Origin: a virus
Virus record (IMG/VR): IMGVR_UViG_3300031578_000097
Span: 1-45,082 of that record
Strand: one strand, 5' to 3'
Length of the DNA stretch: 45,082 nt
In this document: positions 1-8,674 of the stretch, piece by piece
Layout: every line of letters begins with the position of its first letter
Position numbering within the stretch: the stretch's first letter is position 1
Made by a program: the position numbers and the translations under genes
Notes under the pieces: generated by a model
The model's input: only the letters and a program-made list of their open reading frames with translations
Database searches by the model: none
What the model was told of the DNA's origin: nothing

Positions 1-447
1 CAATTTATGCCGGCAACTGCGGCTCAATATGGACTTAAAAATCCAAACGACTTTAACGAATCATCCGACGCGGCTGCGCGAATGTATCGTGATTTGATAA
101 AGGCGAACGGCGGGGACGTGAGCAAGGCGGCAGCAGCTTACAATTGGGGGCAGGGTAATCTTAACCGTAAGGGCATGGGTGCCGCCCCGACCGAAACTCT
201 CAACTACATCAATAAAGTCACTTCAGGCATAGGTGGCGCTTCGCAGGCGGCCGTCGGTGCTGGCGCTGGTCAAGTTGCACAAGGCAACCTTGTGGGTGCC
301 CCCGCGGCCGGTAGCCGGAGCGTGGAAACCCACATTGGTGAAGTCAAGGTCTACACGGCGGCCACGGATGCCAACGGTATTGCCAAGGACATGGGCAAGT
401 CGCTGGATTACCTCTTTACCTCGCAAGCCAATTACGGGTTGACCTGA
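1..447 (+). CDS. Tape-measure protein, C-terminal part (lytic transglycosylase domain)
   Basis: This is the 3' end of the tape-measure gene that starts at 43564. Bases 1-127 equal 44956-45082 and the frame is preserved across the join, giving one 612-residue protein. The part here finishes an SLT (soluble lytic transglycosylase) domain: the FQFMPATAAQYG motif and the AAAYNWGQGN motif are both visible. The catalytic Glu lies in the TESGRG motif before the join (codon 44902-44904). The domain probably opens peptidoglycan when the tail tube is delivered through the envelope. The gene ends one base before the Dit-like baseplate gene at 449. Confidence 0.9.
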   Translation, partial: QFMPATAAQYGLKNPNDFNESSDAAARMYRDLIKANGGDVSKAAAAYNWGQGNLNRKGMGAAPTETLNYINKVTSGIGGASQAAVGAGAGQVAQGNLVGAPAAGSRSVETHIGEVKVYTAATDANGIAKDMGKSLDYLFTSQANYGLT

Positions 448-448
448 C

Positions 449-1204
449 ATGCCGCTTATCCCATTCCCCAGCGTCCCCAAGCTGCCAGGCGTCCCGGCAT
501 TGCCGCGGTCGGCCAAGTTCCCCCCAATCGTCCGGGTGGGCCTTGGTTTGCTGCAAGGGATGCTATGGCGCATTTTCCAAGTGCAAACCCGTTGGGGTAT
601 TTGGGACAGCAAGGGCAAGCCGCTTGGCGACCCGTCCAAGTTCACCGGCCTGATTGGCAACGCACTGGAAGCCGCCGGCCTGGGCTCCACGTTGTCCACC
701 GGCTCCGTGGATTACTCCAAGGAAACCCGCGTAAGCGACTTCCCGCTTGAGCGGGGCAGCTTTGCCGCCTACAACAAGGTCGAAACCCCGGCGGCGCCGC
801 AAGTAGTCCTTTGCATGCAGGGCAGCGAAAAGAACCGCCGCACCTTCTTGGAAGCCATCGACAAGGCGTGCAAGTCGACGGACCTTTACAGCGTGGTAAC
901 TCCGGAAGTGACCTATATCAACTACACGGTCGAACGGTACAACTACGCCCGCCACAATTCCAAGGGCGCGACCCTGCTGATTGTGGAAATCACCCTTAAG
1001 GAAATCCGCCAAGTATCGGCGCTTTACACCACGTCCAACAAAGGGCAAGTCGACAAGCCGAAGGAAGCCGGCGCCACGCGGCAAGCGGATAATGGCAAGG
1101 TGCAAGCCCAAACGCCCAAGCCTTCCACTCTCAAGAGCATTGCCAACAAATTGCCGGGCCTCGCTGAAAAGGCCGGCAACTATCTCCAAGGGCTGGTGAA
1201 CTGA
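449..1204 (+). CDS. Dit-like / baseplate hub-associated tail protein
   Basis: 251 residues. The N-terminus is proline-rich and hydrophobic. The central part (VSDFPLERGSFAAYNKV, then repeated beta segments such as VVTPEVTYINYTVERYNY) resembles Dit-like tail proteins of contractile phages that link the tube end to the hub. The C-terminal 50 residues are Lys/Gln/Ala-rich and probably extended. It sits directly after the tape measure, the usual place for this protein, and overlaps the next start (TGATG at 1202-1206). Function is assigned from gene order and overall pattern and not from a catalytic motif. Confidence 0.7.
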   Translation: MPLIPFPSVPKLPGVPALPRSAKFPPIVRVGLGLLQGMLWRIFQVQTRWGIWDSKGKPLGDPSKFTGLIGNALEAAGLGSTLSTGSVDYSKETRVSDFPLERGSFAAYNKVETPAAPQVVLCMQGSEKNRRTFLEAIDKACKSTDLYSVVTPEVTYINYTVERYNYARHNSKGATLLIVEITLKEIRQVSALYTTSNKGQVDKPKEAGATRQADNGKVQAQTPKPSTLKSIANKLPGLAEKAGNYLQGLVN

Positions 1205-1512
1205 TGCAAACCGTACCCCTGCAGCCCGTGCCGTCCCAATCGACCAAAGTTGTTTTGGGTGGCCAGAATTGCCAAATTCTCATTTACCAAAAGCCGCAAG
1301 GTTGCTTTGTTGATATCAATGCGGACGGCGTCGACATTGTTGTCGGCATCATCGGCCGCGATGCGGTCCCGCTGGTTTGCCGTGAGTACACCGGCTTTAT
1401 CGGCAATTTGCTTTTCATTGACACGCAAGGTAGCGACGACCCCAGCTATGACGGCTTGGGCTCCCGCTGGTCCTTGGTCTATCTGACGGCGGAAGAAAAT
1501 GCCCTCATTTGA
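1204..1512 (+). CDS. Baseplate plug protein (Pam3 gp18-like)
   Basis: 102 residues. The pattern PLQPVPSQS at the start, followed by CQILIYQK, a central VDGVDIVVG-type strand, GFIGNLLFIDTQG and DPSYDGLGSRWSLVYL near the C-terminus, is typical of the small baseplate plug family described for cyanophage Pam3 gp18. In related phages such proteins close the central channel of the baseplate between hub and tube. The start overlaps the stop of the preceding gene by one base, and its 3' end overlaps the hub gene by 14 bases, indicating translational coupling. Confidence 0.75.
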   Translation: MQTVPLQPVPSQSTKVVLGGQNCQILIYQKPQGCFVDINADGVDIVVGIIGRDAVPLVCREYTGFIGNLLFIDTQGSDDPSYDGLGSRWSLVYLTAEENALI

Positions 1513-2380
1513 GAATAAAAAGGCGCTCCGCTTCGTCGTCACGTTGGGTAGTGACAATCCTAAATTTGACGAAGCGGGCTCTGACCAGATCGTCCTGCAA
1601 GGCTACCGTGCGACCGCAACTTGCGAAAATGCCGGATGGGTGCAGATGGGCGAACTCCGCGCCGAAATTTTCGGCGTGTCACAGTCAGACATGAACGCGA
1701 TTACAAGTTACCCGTTACGCATAACGGAAGCTACCCGCAACAAAATTGTGGTTTACGCCATCGACGGCAAGCAAGAAAGCGTAGTGTTCGCCGGGAACAT
1801 GGTTAAAGCATGGCCCGATTATTCGCGCATGCCCGATGTCTGTTTTCGCATACAGGCGCAAGCCGCATATTCTGCCGCATTGCAAACCGTTGCGCCGCGA
1901 AGTTTTAAAGGTGGCGGCGATGTTGCTGACATAATGCGGCAGATTGCGACCTCAATGGGGCTGGTCTTTGAGAATTCGGGCGTTAACGTAAAACTAGCCG
2001 ACGTGTATCTGGCAAACACAAATTTGGAGCAGGCCCGCGATTTGGCAAAAGCTGCTGGAATTGAGCTTAATATCGAAGGCAACGTCCTCGCCATTTGGCC
2101 TAAGGGGTCATATCGGAATGCGTTGATTCCGCTCGTTTCGGCTGACACGGGGCTGGTTGGTTATCCAAGTTTTGACGGAACATTTCTGCGATTCGACACG
2201 TTATACAATCCGTCATTCATAACCGGCGGCCTAATTCAAGTTGAAAGCGACAACCTTGCGGCAAAAGGTCAATGGCAGATTTTAAAAATGGCGCATCGGC
2301 TCGAATCCGAAAAGCCGGGCGGCGCTTGGTTTTCCTCAGCAGTTGGAGTGGCTCTAAATTATTATGTCCAAAACCGTTAA
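1499..2380 (+). CDS. Baseplate hub protein (gp27/gp44-type)
   Basis: 293 residues. Position between the plug and the spike genes, and the residue pattern (ATCENAGWVQMGELRAEIFGV near the N-terminus, FAGNMVKAWPDYSRMPDVCFRI in the middle, LIQVESDNL and WQILKMAHRLESEKPGGAWFS near the C-terminus), fit hub proteins of the E217 gp41 / Mu gp44 kind. They form the trimeric adaptor on which the central spike sits. Start ATG is inside the end of the plug gene and the last 17 bases overlap the spike gene. No enzymatic motif is seen. Confidence 0.75.
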   Translation: MPSFENKKALRFVVTLGSDNPKFDEAGSDQIVLQGYRATATCENAGWVQMGELRAEIFGVSQSDMNAITSYPLRITEATRNKIVVYAIDGKQESVVFAGNMVKAWPDYSRMPDVCFRIQAQAAYSAALQTVAPRSFKGGGDVADIMRQIATSMGLVFENSGVNVKLADVYLANTNLEQARDLAKAAGIELNIEGNVLAIWPKGSYRNALIPLVSADTGLVGYPSFDGTFLRFDTLYNPSFITGGLIQVESDNLAAKGQWQILKMAHRLESEKPGGAWFSSAVGVALNYYVQNR

Positions 2381-3143
2381 AAATCCAAATGGGTTGATGC
2401 CATTGCAAGCGGCGCTTGGTGAATTTGATCGCATCGCCTTCATGGTGCAACAGGCGCTAGGGAAGATGCAAACCGCGACCCTGGTCCGCATTGAGTCTTG
2501 CACGAATGCGGGCGGCCTGTCCCCCGTGGGCTATGTCGACGTCACTCCGCTGGTCAACCAATTGGACGGCCAAGGCAACCCAACGCCCCATGTGACAATT
2601 TACAACGTACCCTATTTCCGGCTGCAGGGCGGCGCCAATGGCATCATCATTGACCCGCAAAAAGGGGACATAGGCGTCGCCGTATTCGCCAGCCGGGACA
2701 TTTCGCAAGTCAAGACCACCAAGAAGCAGGGCAACCCCGGGAGCCATCGCCAATACAGCTTTGCCGACGGCATGTACCTTGGCGGCATGCTCAACGGCAC
2801 CCCGACGCAATATGTCCAATTCAGCGCCGCGGGCATCAAAATTCATTCCCCGGTCGCTGTGGTGCTGGACGCCCCCGATATCCAATTGAATGCGGCTACT
2901 GTGGAAATCAACGGCACCACGTCGACCACGGTCACGACGCCAATTTTTACGGTCAACGGGGATGCTGTAGTCAACGGGCATACGACCATGGCCGGGGGAA
3001 TAGCCCAAACCGGCGGCGGGGCCGCTTCGTTCTCCGGCTCCATGACAGTAACCGGCGACGTGACAGCACAGGGCACAAGCGTTCATAATCACGTTCACGG
3101 GGGAGTTCAACCCGGGGGCGGTAACACAGGGGCGCCGGTATGA
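2364..3143 (+). CDS. Central baseplate spike (gpV/gp138-like)
   Basis: 259 residues. An N-terminal OB-like region (residues about 15-150, with YVDVTPLVNQLDG and the GDIGVAVFASRDIS strand) is followed by a beta-helical stretch rich in Thr, Val and Gly. The C-terminus has an HNHVHGG motif followed by a Gly/Pro-rich end. In P2 gpV and phi92 gp138 an HxH motif at the spike tip binds iron, and the same role is expected here. It is flanked by the hub and gp25-like genes, as in other contractile baseplates, and overlaps the next start by four bases (ATGA). Confidence 0.85.
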   Translation: MSKTVKNPNGLMPLQAALGEFDRIAFMVQQALGKMQTATLVRIESCTNAGGLSPVGYVDVTPLVNQLDGQGNPTPHVTIYNVPYFRLQGGANGIIIDPQKGDIGVAVFASRDISQVKTTKKQGNPGSHRQYSFADGMYLGGMLNGTPTQYVQFSAAGIKIHSPVAVVLDAPDIQLNAATVEINGTTSTTVTTPIFTVNGDAVVNGHTTMAGGIAQTGGGAASFSGSMTVTGDVTAQGTSVHNHVHGGVQPGGGNTGAPV

Positions 3144-3499
3144 CGCAGTACAATACGCTTTTGCTAGATCAATCGGCCTGGGATTTGGTCATTGACAGCG
3201 CCGGTAATATTGCCATGGCGACGCCCCCCTACGCCCTCGCTCAAGACGTTGCAAGCGCCGTGCGGCTCTTCCTGGGGGAACTTTGGTACAACACGCCCAA
3301 AGGCATTCCGTACTTTGAAGACGTGCTTGGGCACTTGCCGCCGCTGTCATTGCTTACGGGCTACATGGAACAGGCAGCGTTGACGGTTCCCGGCGTCGTG
3401 TCGGTACAGGTTATAATATCGGAATTCTCAGGCCGTGAGATTCGCGGCGAAGTCCAATTTATTGACGAAACGGGGGCCGCAAGTGGCGTCACCTTCTAG
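3140..3499 (+). CDS. Baseplate wedge protein, gp25/gpW-like
   Basis: 119 residues. Pattern includes an early LLLDQSAWDLVIDSAGNIAMA segment and the ALAQDVASAVRLFLGELWYN helix, which is the conserved core of gp25-like wedge components of contractile tails and related machines. It lies between spike and baseplate J genes, the canonical order. The stop overlaps the GTG start of the next gene by 17 bases. Confidence 0.82.
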   Translation: MTQYNTLLLDQSAWDLVIDSAGNIAMATPPYALAQDVASAVRLFLGELWYNTPKGIPYFEDVLGHLPPLSLLTGYMEQAALTVPGVVSVQVIISEFSGREIRGEVQFIDETGAASGVTF

Positions 3500-4700
3500 C
3501 GTGCCAAAAATTCAATTTACGCCCGCGGGTTTGGTTATCCCGGCAGAAGCTGACATTTTAGCCGGCGTGCAAGCTGACATGAATGCCGCGTTTGGTGGCG
3601 GCTTGAATCCGGGCCTTGAAACTCCCCAAGGGCAACTTGCTTCCAGCCAAGCCGCGGTAATCGGGGACAAGAACAACGAAGTCGCCCTTGCCGTGAATCA
3701 GGTCGACCCGCAATATGCCGACGGCCGCTTCCAAGATGCCATTGGTCGAATTTACTTTTTGACCCGCAAGCCGGCCACTTCGACCGCGGTACAGGCCACT
3801 TTGACGGGCATAAGCGGCACGGTTGTTCCGGCCGGCACCCTGGCGCAAGATACCGACGGCAACACCTACGTCAACGCGGGCGACGTGACCATCGGCATTA
3901 CTGGCACCGTCATTGCTGAATTCCAGAATGCCGCGACGGGGCCAATTCCATGCGCGGCCGGTACGCTTACGTCGGTCTATCAGGCAATCCCCGGATGGGA
4001 CGCAATCACCAACGCGGCCGACGGCGTCATGGGCTCCGATGTTGAAAGCCGGGCGGACTTTGAATACCGCCGGAAGAATTCGGTCGCGCTGAATGGCAAG
4101 GGCACGCTTGGCACTATTTACGCCACGGTCTACAACCTCGCCAACGTGCTTGACGTGTACGCCATTGACAACCCGGCGAACACCACGGTCAACACTGGCG
4201 TTACCAATTACCCAATGGCCGCGCACTCGGTCTATGTGGCCGTCGTTGGCGGCGTCGATGCTGATATTGCCGCGGCCATTTGGAGCAAGAAGGATTTGGG
4301 GTGCGATTACAACGGGAACACTTCCGTTACCGTCAAGGACAATAGCGGCTATAACTTCCCCCAGCCGACCTATACGGTCAAGTTTGAGCGGCCGGCGGCG
4401 TTGCCAATCAAATATGCAGTCAACATAGTTAATGACTCGACGCTACCTTCCAATATTGTTGCGTTGGTCAAGGCGGCAATCATTGCCCGGTTCAATGGCG
4501 TCGACGGTACTAACCGGGAGCGCATCGGGTCTTCAATTTTTACAAGCCGCTACTATGCCCCGGTTTCCGCCGTTACGACCAATGTGGCCGTCGTGTCTAT
4601 TTTGATTGGCACCAGCACGGCTACGCTTACAAAAGTTGACGTTGGCGTAGATCAAGCGCCCACATTGTCCGAAGCTGACATTACGGTGAACCTCGTATGA
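3483..4700 (+). CDS. Baseplate J-like protein
   Basis: About 405 residues from a GTG at 3483 (MASPSSVPKIQF...). This start overlaps the gp25-like gene and is preferred because the upstream in-frame residues are a shadow of that gene. Family pattern: N-terminal FTPAGLVIPAEADILAGVQADM, then GRFQDAIGRIYFLTRKPA, the GTLAQDTDGNTY segment, and the characteristic GVMGSDVESRADFEYRRK region at about residues 180-200. GpJ-like proteins form the periphery of the baseplate and connect wedges to fibres. Four bases overlap the following DUF2612 gene. Confidence 0.87.
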   Translation: MASPSSVPKIQFTPAGLVIPAEADILAGVQADMNAAFGGGLNPGLETPQGQLASSQAAVIGDKNNEVALAVNQVDPQYADGRFQDAIGRIYFLTRKPATSTAVQATLTGISGTVVPAGTLAQDTDGNTYVNAGDVTIGITGTVIAEFQNAATGPIPCAAGTLTSVYQAIPGWDAITNAADGVMGSDVESRADFEYRRKNSVALNGKGTLGTIYATVYNLANVLDVYAIDNPANTTVNTGVTNYPMAAHSVYVAVVGGVDADIAAAIWSKKDLGCDYNGNTSVTVKDNSGYNFPQPTYTVKFERPAALPIKYAVNIVNDSTLPSNIVALVKAAIIARFNGVDGTNRERIGSSIFTSRYYAPVSAVTTNVAVVSILIGTSTATLTKVDVGVDQAPTLSEADITVNLV

Positions 4701-5365
4701 TTGACGTCGAACGGACGATTATTTCGCAGTACGGGAACAGCGCGACCATTACGCAATTGGTCCGCAATATGAATACGTACTTGGACCCGCGGGCGGACTT
4801 CGACACGTTCTACGACTTCGTTTGGAATGTTGAAACGGCCCAAGGCTTCGGCCTGGATATTTGGGGGCGCATTGTCAATATCAAGCGTGAATTGCTGATA
4901 CCCGACGCCCCCAATTACTTCGGTTTTAGCGACGCGTTGCCTGGCTCCTACCCGTTCAACGATCAACCGTTTTACGATGGCACGCCCCCAGCAACGCAAA
5001 TTTACCGGATGGGCGACGCTGCTTATCGGCAATTGATTTTAGTTAAAGCCCTGGCGAACATTTCAGCCACGAATGCGCCGTCGCTAAATCAACTTTTGCA
5101 AAATATGTTCGCCGGCAGCGGGCGTTGCTACGTCAACGATTTGGGCAGCATGACCATGCGGTATACGTTTGAGTTCTTGCTAACTAATTACGAATTTGCG
5201 ATTATGACGCAATCAGGGGCACTACCAAGGCCCGCGGGGGTCGGTGCTATACTTATCACAACCGACATGCCAGTGTTTGGCTTTTCGGAAGCCGGGATAG
5301 GTTCGGCGGCTCCGTTTGGCCAAGCCCCATTTATTCAGGAAGGTGCCACAAATGCAGCTAATTAA
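4697..5365 (+). CDS. DUF2612 baseplate-fibre connector protein
   Basis: 222 residues. N-terminal DVERTIISQYGNSATITQLV and the WNVETAQGFGLDIWGRIVNI segment (about residues 48-65) are hallmarks of the DUF2612 family, found between baseplate J and tail fibre genes in contractile phages. The C-terminus has the GFSEAG and FGFSDA type aromatic repeats common in this family. Probably joins the fibre to the baseplate rim. ATGA overlap with gpJ; its 3' end overlaps the fibre start by 14 bases. Confidence 0.82.
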   Translation: MIDVERTIISQYGNSATITQLVRNMNTYLDPRADFDTFYDFVWNVETAQGFGLDIWGRIVNIKRELLIPDAPNYFGFSDALPGSYPFNDQPFYDGTPPATQIYRMGDAAYRQLILVKALANISATNAPSLNQLLQNMFAGSGRCYVNDLGSMTMRYTFEFLLTNYEFAIMTQSGALPRPAGVGAILITTDMPVFGFSEAGIGSAAPFGQAPFIQEGATNAAN

Positions 5366-7124
5366 CGCCCCGGGCAAACTGGTTTTGCCATTCGCCACCA
5401 GCGGCGCCAAAAACACAATCCCGGTCGCTTCGCAAATTGGTATTGTGGCTGGCGCCGCGTCGCTCACCGACGGCTTCCCGCCACTGACTCGTACCCCCTT
5501 GGCCGCGGGCGGCACGCCGCCGTCAGGGCTGGACATGAACGGGATTATTTACGAGTTGTCCGCCATTCTCCGCTGGGCAAATGCTGGCGGCGGTTACATT
5601 TACGACGGCACCTTTGCTGCGGATAGCAATGTGGGCGGTTACCCGAAGGGCGCCCGAGTGCTGCGCTCAGACGGGGTCGGGTATTGGCTAAATACCGCCG
5701 ACAATAACGTCACGGATCCGGAAGGTGCGGGCGCCGTAGCCGCTGGCTGGGTTCCTGACTTCACGAATGGGGTCGCCGCGGTCACAATGACTGGATCCAA
5801 CGTTACGTTGACCGCTTTGCAATACGGCAAGCCTATCATTGTCATTTCAGGGCTACTTACCGCAAGCCTGAATTTGATTTTCCCGAGCATTGCCGGGGAA
5901 TGGACCGTTATCAACAACACGACCGGCGCGTTTTCTGTTACCTGCAAGACGGCGGCCGGAACTGGCGTCGTCGTTAATTCCGCGCAAGCAATCGTTGGGG
6001 ACGGAACCAACATTTACAGCGCGGTCAACGACGCCATTTCGTTGCTTGGCGAAAACGTAGCGCACGCCGCTGGAACTGCTGACGCCCTGACGGCCGCATT
6101 TACTCCGGCGCCGCACTTCTGGCCCGACGGCGTCCCCTTTTTCGTCCGTGCCGCAAGTGCTAATGCCACGACGACCCCAACCTTCACCCCGAACAGCGGG
6201 ACTCTGACGGCTAAAACAATTGTCAAGGGCGCCAATGGTGCTTTGGTTGCCGGAGATATTGCCGGCGCCGGCCATTGGTTAGTGCTGCAATATGACGCTA
6301 CGCTTGACGAGGTTGTTTTGTTAAATCCGGCCACGGGGATTGCTGCCATATCCGGAACGCCGCCCGTCGTTGGCAGTACCCGGAATGCTTTGATGCAGGT
6401 AAGTACCGCGTCCGCGTCCGCTACTTTTACTGCCGACGAGGTGGTCGTCGCGGCGGCTTTGGGCGGTACGACCTACCGGCTCGCGATCTACTCCCAGGTG
6501 ATCAACTTGGCTACCACTGGTGCGGGCGGTATGGATACCGGGGCCGCCCCTGCGTCAGGCTTTGTCAGCCTTTACGCTATCGCAAAAGCGGACGGGACGA
6601 AAAATATCCTCGCGTGTGCCGTTGCCACGTCGACCGATTCCGTGTACTCGGGGGCGAACATGCCCGTCAATTACGTGACCTCTGCCCTCATTGGCATTTG
6701 GCCGACGAACGGGTCGAGCCAGTTTATACCGGGGCGAATCGCTGACCCGCTCGGTAGGAAATTCCAGTATCAAACATACCCCGCAATATTTACGGGTCGC
6801 GCGCAAATCTCGACGTACACCTCGCAATCGGTTTCCGCCGCCGTACCTGCCGCCGCGAAGTATTTTTCCACGCTATTCACTGGCACGTATGTCGGCGGAA
6901 TTTTATTTGGCGCATCCGCCGACGCAACGGGCACAGGGGCAAAAACGGTAGCGGCCTACGGCCAAACCGGACCGGTCGTTATGCCCGGCGGCGCAGCCTC
7001 GGACAACTGTGGCGCGATTTTGACGGATTGCCCCCTAATTACCCCACAAACTGCATACATGATTGCGTACCAAGTCGGCGGCAGCTCGGTCATTGCAATG
7101 TACATTTCCGATTTCTCTTGGTAA
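5352..7124 (+). CDS. Tail fibre protein
   Basis: 590 residues from ATG 5352, preceded by an AGGAAGG ribosome site. The N-terminal region (FATSGAKNTIPVASQIG, then LTRTPLAAGGTPPSGLDMNGII and GGGYIYDGTF) is the attachment module shared by many phage fibres. The middle and C-terminal parts are Thr/Ala/Gly/Val-rich, low in charge, and vary among phages. This is the likely host receptor-binding protein. It is followed by a DUF4376-type assembly gene, which supports the assignment. Confidence 0.85.
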   Translation: MQLINAPGKLVLPFATSGAKNTIPVASQIGIVAGAASLTDGFPPLTRTPLAAGGTPPSGLDMNGIIYELSAILRWANAGGGYIYDGTFAADSNVGGYPKGARVLRSDGVGYWLNTADNNVTDPEGAGAVAAGWVPDFTNGVAAVTMTGSNVTLTALQYGKPIIVISGLLTASLNLIFPSIAGEWTVINNTTGAFSVTCKTAAGTGVVVNSAQAIVGDGTNIYSAVNDAISLLGENVAHAAGTADALTAAFTPAPHFWPDGVPFFVRAASANATTTPTFTPNSGTLTAKTIVKGANGALVAGDIAGAGHWLVLQYDATLDEVVLLNPATGIAAISGTPPVVGSTRNALMQVSTASASATFTADEVVVAAALGGTTYRLAIYSQVINLATTGAGGMDTGAAPASGFVSLYAIAKADGTKNILACAVATSTDSVYSGANMPVNYVTSALIGIWPTNGSSQFIPGRIADPLGRKFQYQTYPAIFTGRAQISTYTSQSVSAAVPAAAKYFSTLFTGTYVGGILFGASADATGTGAKTVAAYGQTGPVVMPGGAASDNCGAILTDCPLITPQTAYMIAYQVGGSSVIAMYISDFSW

Positions 7125-7133
7125 GGATACCCC

Positions 7134-7616
7134 ATGCCCTATATCCTAAACACCCAAACCGGCGCGGTTACGTGGCACGATCCCGCCGAAAACTACCAAC
7201 CCAAAGCCGACGAAATCGACGTAGGCGCGTCAATGCCTGCCCCCTCGCGGCAATCGGTCGTCGCCAAAGTTTGGCAAAGCATCAAGGCCGAGCGTGACCG
7301 CCGCAAGGTCGGCGGCGTCAAGGTCAAAGTCGGCACGACCAACAAATGGTTTCATTCCGACGACGGCTCCCGCATTCAGCAAATTAGCCTTGTCATGATG
7401 GGCGCCAGCATTCCGGCCGACCTGCAATGGAAAACCATGGACGGCAGTTTTATTACCATGACCCAAGCAGTCGCCCAAAGCGTCTTTGCTGCCGCTGCTG
7501 CCAATGACCAAGCAATTTTTGCCGTTGCCGAAGGGCACCGGGTCGCCATGGAAGCCAGCGCGGATCCGGCGGTCTACGACTACTCCACCAACTGGCCGGC
7601 AATCTTCGGGGAGTAA
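7134..7616 (+). CDS. DUF4376-type tail fibre assembly protein
   Basis: 160 residues. The segment IKAERDRRKVGGVKVKVG, followed by KWFHSDDGSRIQQISLVMMGA, is the start of a DUF4376 domain (residues about 45-150) that occurs in proteins next to phage fibre genes and is thought to help fibre folding or form part of the tip. The N-terminal 30 residues (ILNTQTGAVTWHDPAENYQP) resemble the fibre-assembly family entry module. Ten bases separate it from the fibre gene. Confidence 0.75.
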   Translation: MPYILNTQTGAVTWHDPAENYQPKADEIDVGASMPAPSRQSVVAKVWQSIKAERDRRKVGGVKVKVGTTNKWFHSDDGSRIQQISLVMMGASIPADLQWKTMDGSFITMTQAVAQSVFAAAAANDQAIFAVAEGHRVAMEASADPAVYDYSTNWPAIFGE

Positions 7617-7621
7617 CCGCC

Positions 7622-8041
7622 GTGCGCGTCCTCTTCTGCACTTCAAAATTACCGGGGGCAGCCATCATTCGGGCGGTTACTTGGTCCGATTGGAGCCACG
7701 TCGCCATAATCGACGGGGAAGAGGTCATTGAAGCCACATGGCCCGCAGTTCGCGTTGTCCCCCTGGCGGACGTTCTCGCCAAGCATAGCAGCTTTGTTGT
7801 GGCCGACATTCCCTGCCAAGACCCGGCCGCGGTCATTGCCGCAGCCAGCTCCCAAATCGGCAAACCCTACGACCTTACGGCCCTCTTCGGCATGCTTGCC
7901 CGCCGCGATTGGCAAGAGGCCGACGCCTGGTTCTGCTCCGAGCTGGTGGCTTGGGCATTCCAGCAAGGCGGGTCGCCCTTATTCCGCCCGGAAGCCCTCT
8001 ACCGGGTCACTCCGCAACACCTATGGATGATTGCAAAATGA
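7622..8041 (+). CDS. Permuted papain-like (YiiX/NlpC-P60-type) cysteine hydrolase
   Basis: 139 residues from a GTG start. WSDWSHVAIIDG carries the His of a circularly permuted papain fold, and WFCSELVAWAF in the second half carries the likely nucleophile Cys (order His then Cys, as in YaeF/YiiX proteins). IGKPYDLTALFG is also typical. Members cleave amide or acyl bonds in the cell wall or lipids. No signal peptide is visible. Being between fibre assembly and lysis genes, it could act in the virion or in lysis; I cannot tell which. Overlaps the next ORF by four bases (ATGA). Confidence 0.75.
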   Translation: MRVLFCTSKLPGAAIIRAVTWSDWSHVAIIDGEEVIEATWPAVRVVPLADVLAKHSSFVVADIPCQDPAAVIAAASSQIGKPYDLTALFGMLARRDWQEADAWFCSELVAWAFQQGGSPLFRPEALYRVTPQHLWMIAK

Positions 8042-8367
8042 CGACGGCTCTTTGGTTCACCTTGTACGTCTACGTTTTCTGGCTGCTTTTCTTGGCGGTC
8101 ATGGCACTTAAATCGTGCTGGGGCGGCCTTCACGTAATTACAAAAATTCTTGCGGTCCCTGGTGTTTTGGTTGCGTTCGCAATCGACGTGTCGTTCAATT
8201 GGTCATTTGCAATTGTCATATTTTTGGACAGGCCACGGGAAGCAACTTTAAGCCAACGCATGGGGCGATATAAGGTCGCGGGCTCAGGCTGGCGCTATTG
8301 GTTGGCAATCAGAATTTGCGGGTATCTTTTGGACCCCTTTGAAGTCGGCGGCCATTGCCGTCGGTAA
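8038..8367 (+). CDS. Small membrane protein of the lysis region
   Basis: 109 residues. Two clear hydrophobic segments: residues 3-25 (LWFTLYVYVFWLLFLAVMAL) and about 34-65. The tail is basic, with the short motif RPREATLSQRMGRYK. I do not recognise a named family, although similar proteins occur near lysis genes of Burkholderia phages. It could be a holin or antiholin, which is inference from topology and from neighbours. The start ATG 8038 overlaps the upstream stop. Confidence 0.7.
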   Translation: MTTALWFTLYVYVFWLLFLAVMALKSCWGGLHVITKILAVPGVLVAFAIDVSFNWSFAIVIFLDRPREATLSQRMGRYKVAGSGWRYWLAIRICGYLLDPFEVGGHCRR

Positions 8368-8396
8368 TATCAACCCAAACCAAGTGAGTGAGCGCC

Positions 8397-8672
8397 ATGC
8401 CCGAAGAAAAAAAAACGTGCAACGTTCCCCCGGAATATTGCCCCCACGTAGCCGAAGCCGCCGACACGGCTGTTAAAAAGGTCTTCGCCATTCTTGGCGT
8501 CGACGTCGACGTCCCCAAAGAGGTCGAACAGTTCCGCGAAAATCTCCGCTTTGGCGCCAGCATGCGCCGGGCCGCTGATAAGGGCATGTTGGCAATCATC
8601 GGCGCCATTGCGGTCGGTGCCCTGGCCGCACTGTGGGCCGGTATCGTTTCTTCCATCGTAAAGGGGCATTAA
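8397..8672 (+). CDS. Small single-membrane-segment protein, holin-like (DUF6127-type)
   Basis: 91 residues from ATG 8397; a GTG at 8388 is also in frame. The N-terminus is soluble and has a Cys pair (CNVPPEYC). A middle region FAILGVDVDVPKEVEQFRENLRFG is followed by a C-terminal membrane segment, residues about 65-87 (MLAIIGAIAVGALAALWAGIV). This layout matches small phage proteins just upstream of endolysin genes. A role as holin or holin regulator is inferred from context. Confidence 0.7.
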   Translation: MPEEKKTCNVPPEYCPHVAEAADTAVKKVFAILGVDVDVPKEVEQFRENLRFGASMRRAADKGMLAIIGAIAVGALAALWAGIVSSIVKGH

Positions 8673-8674
8673 CC

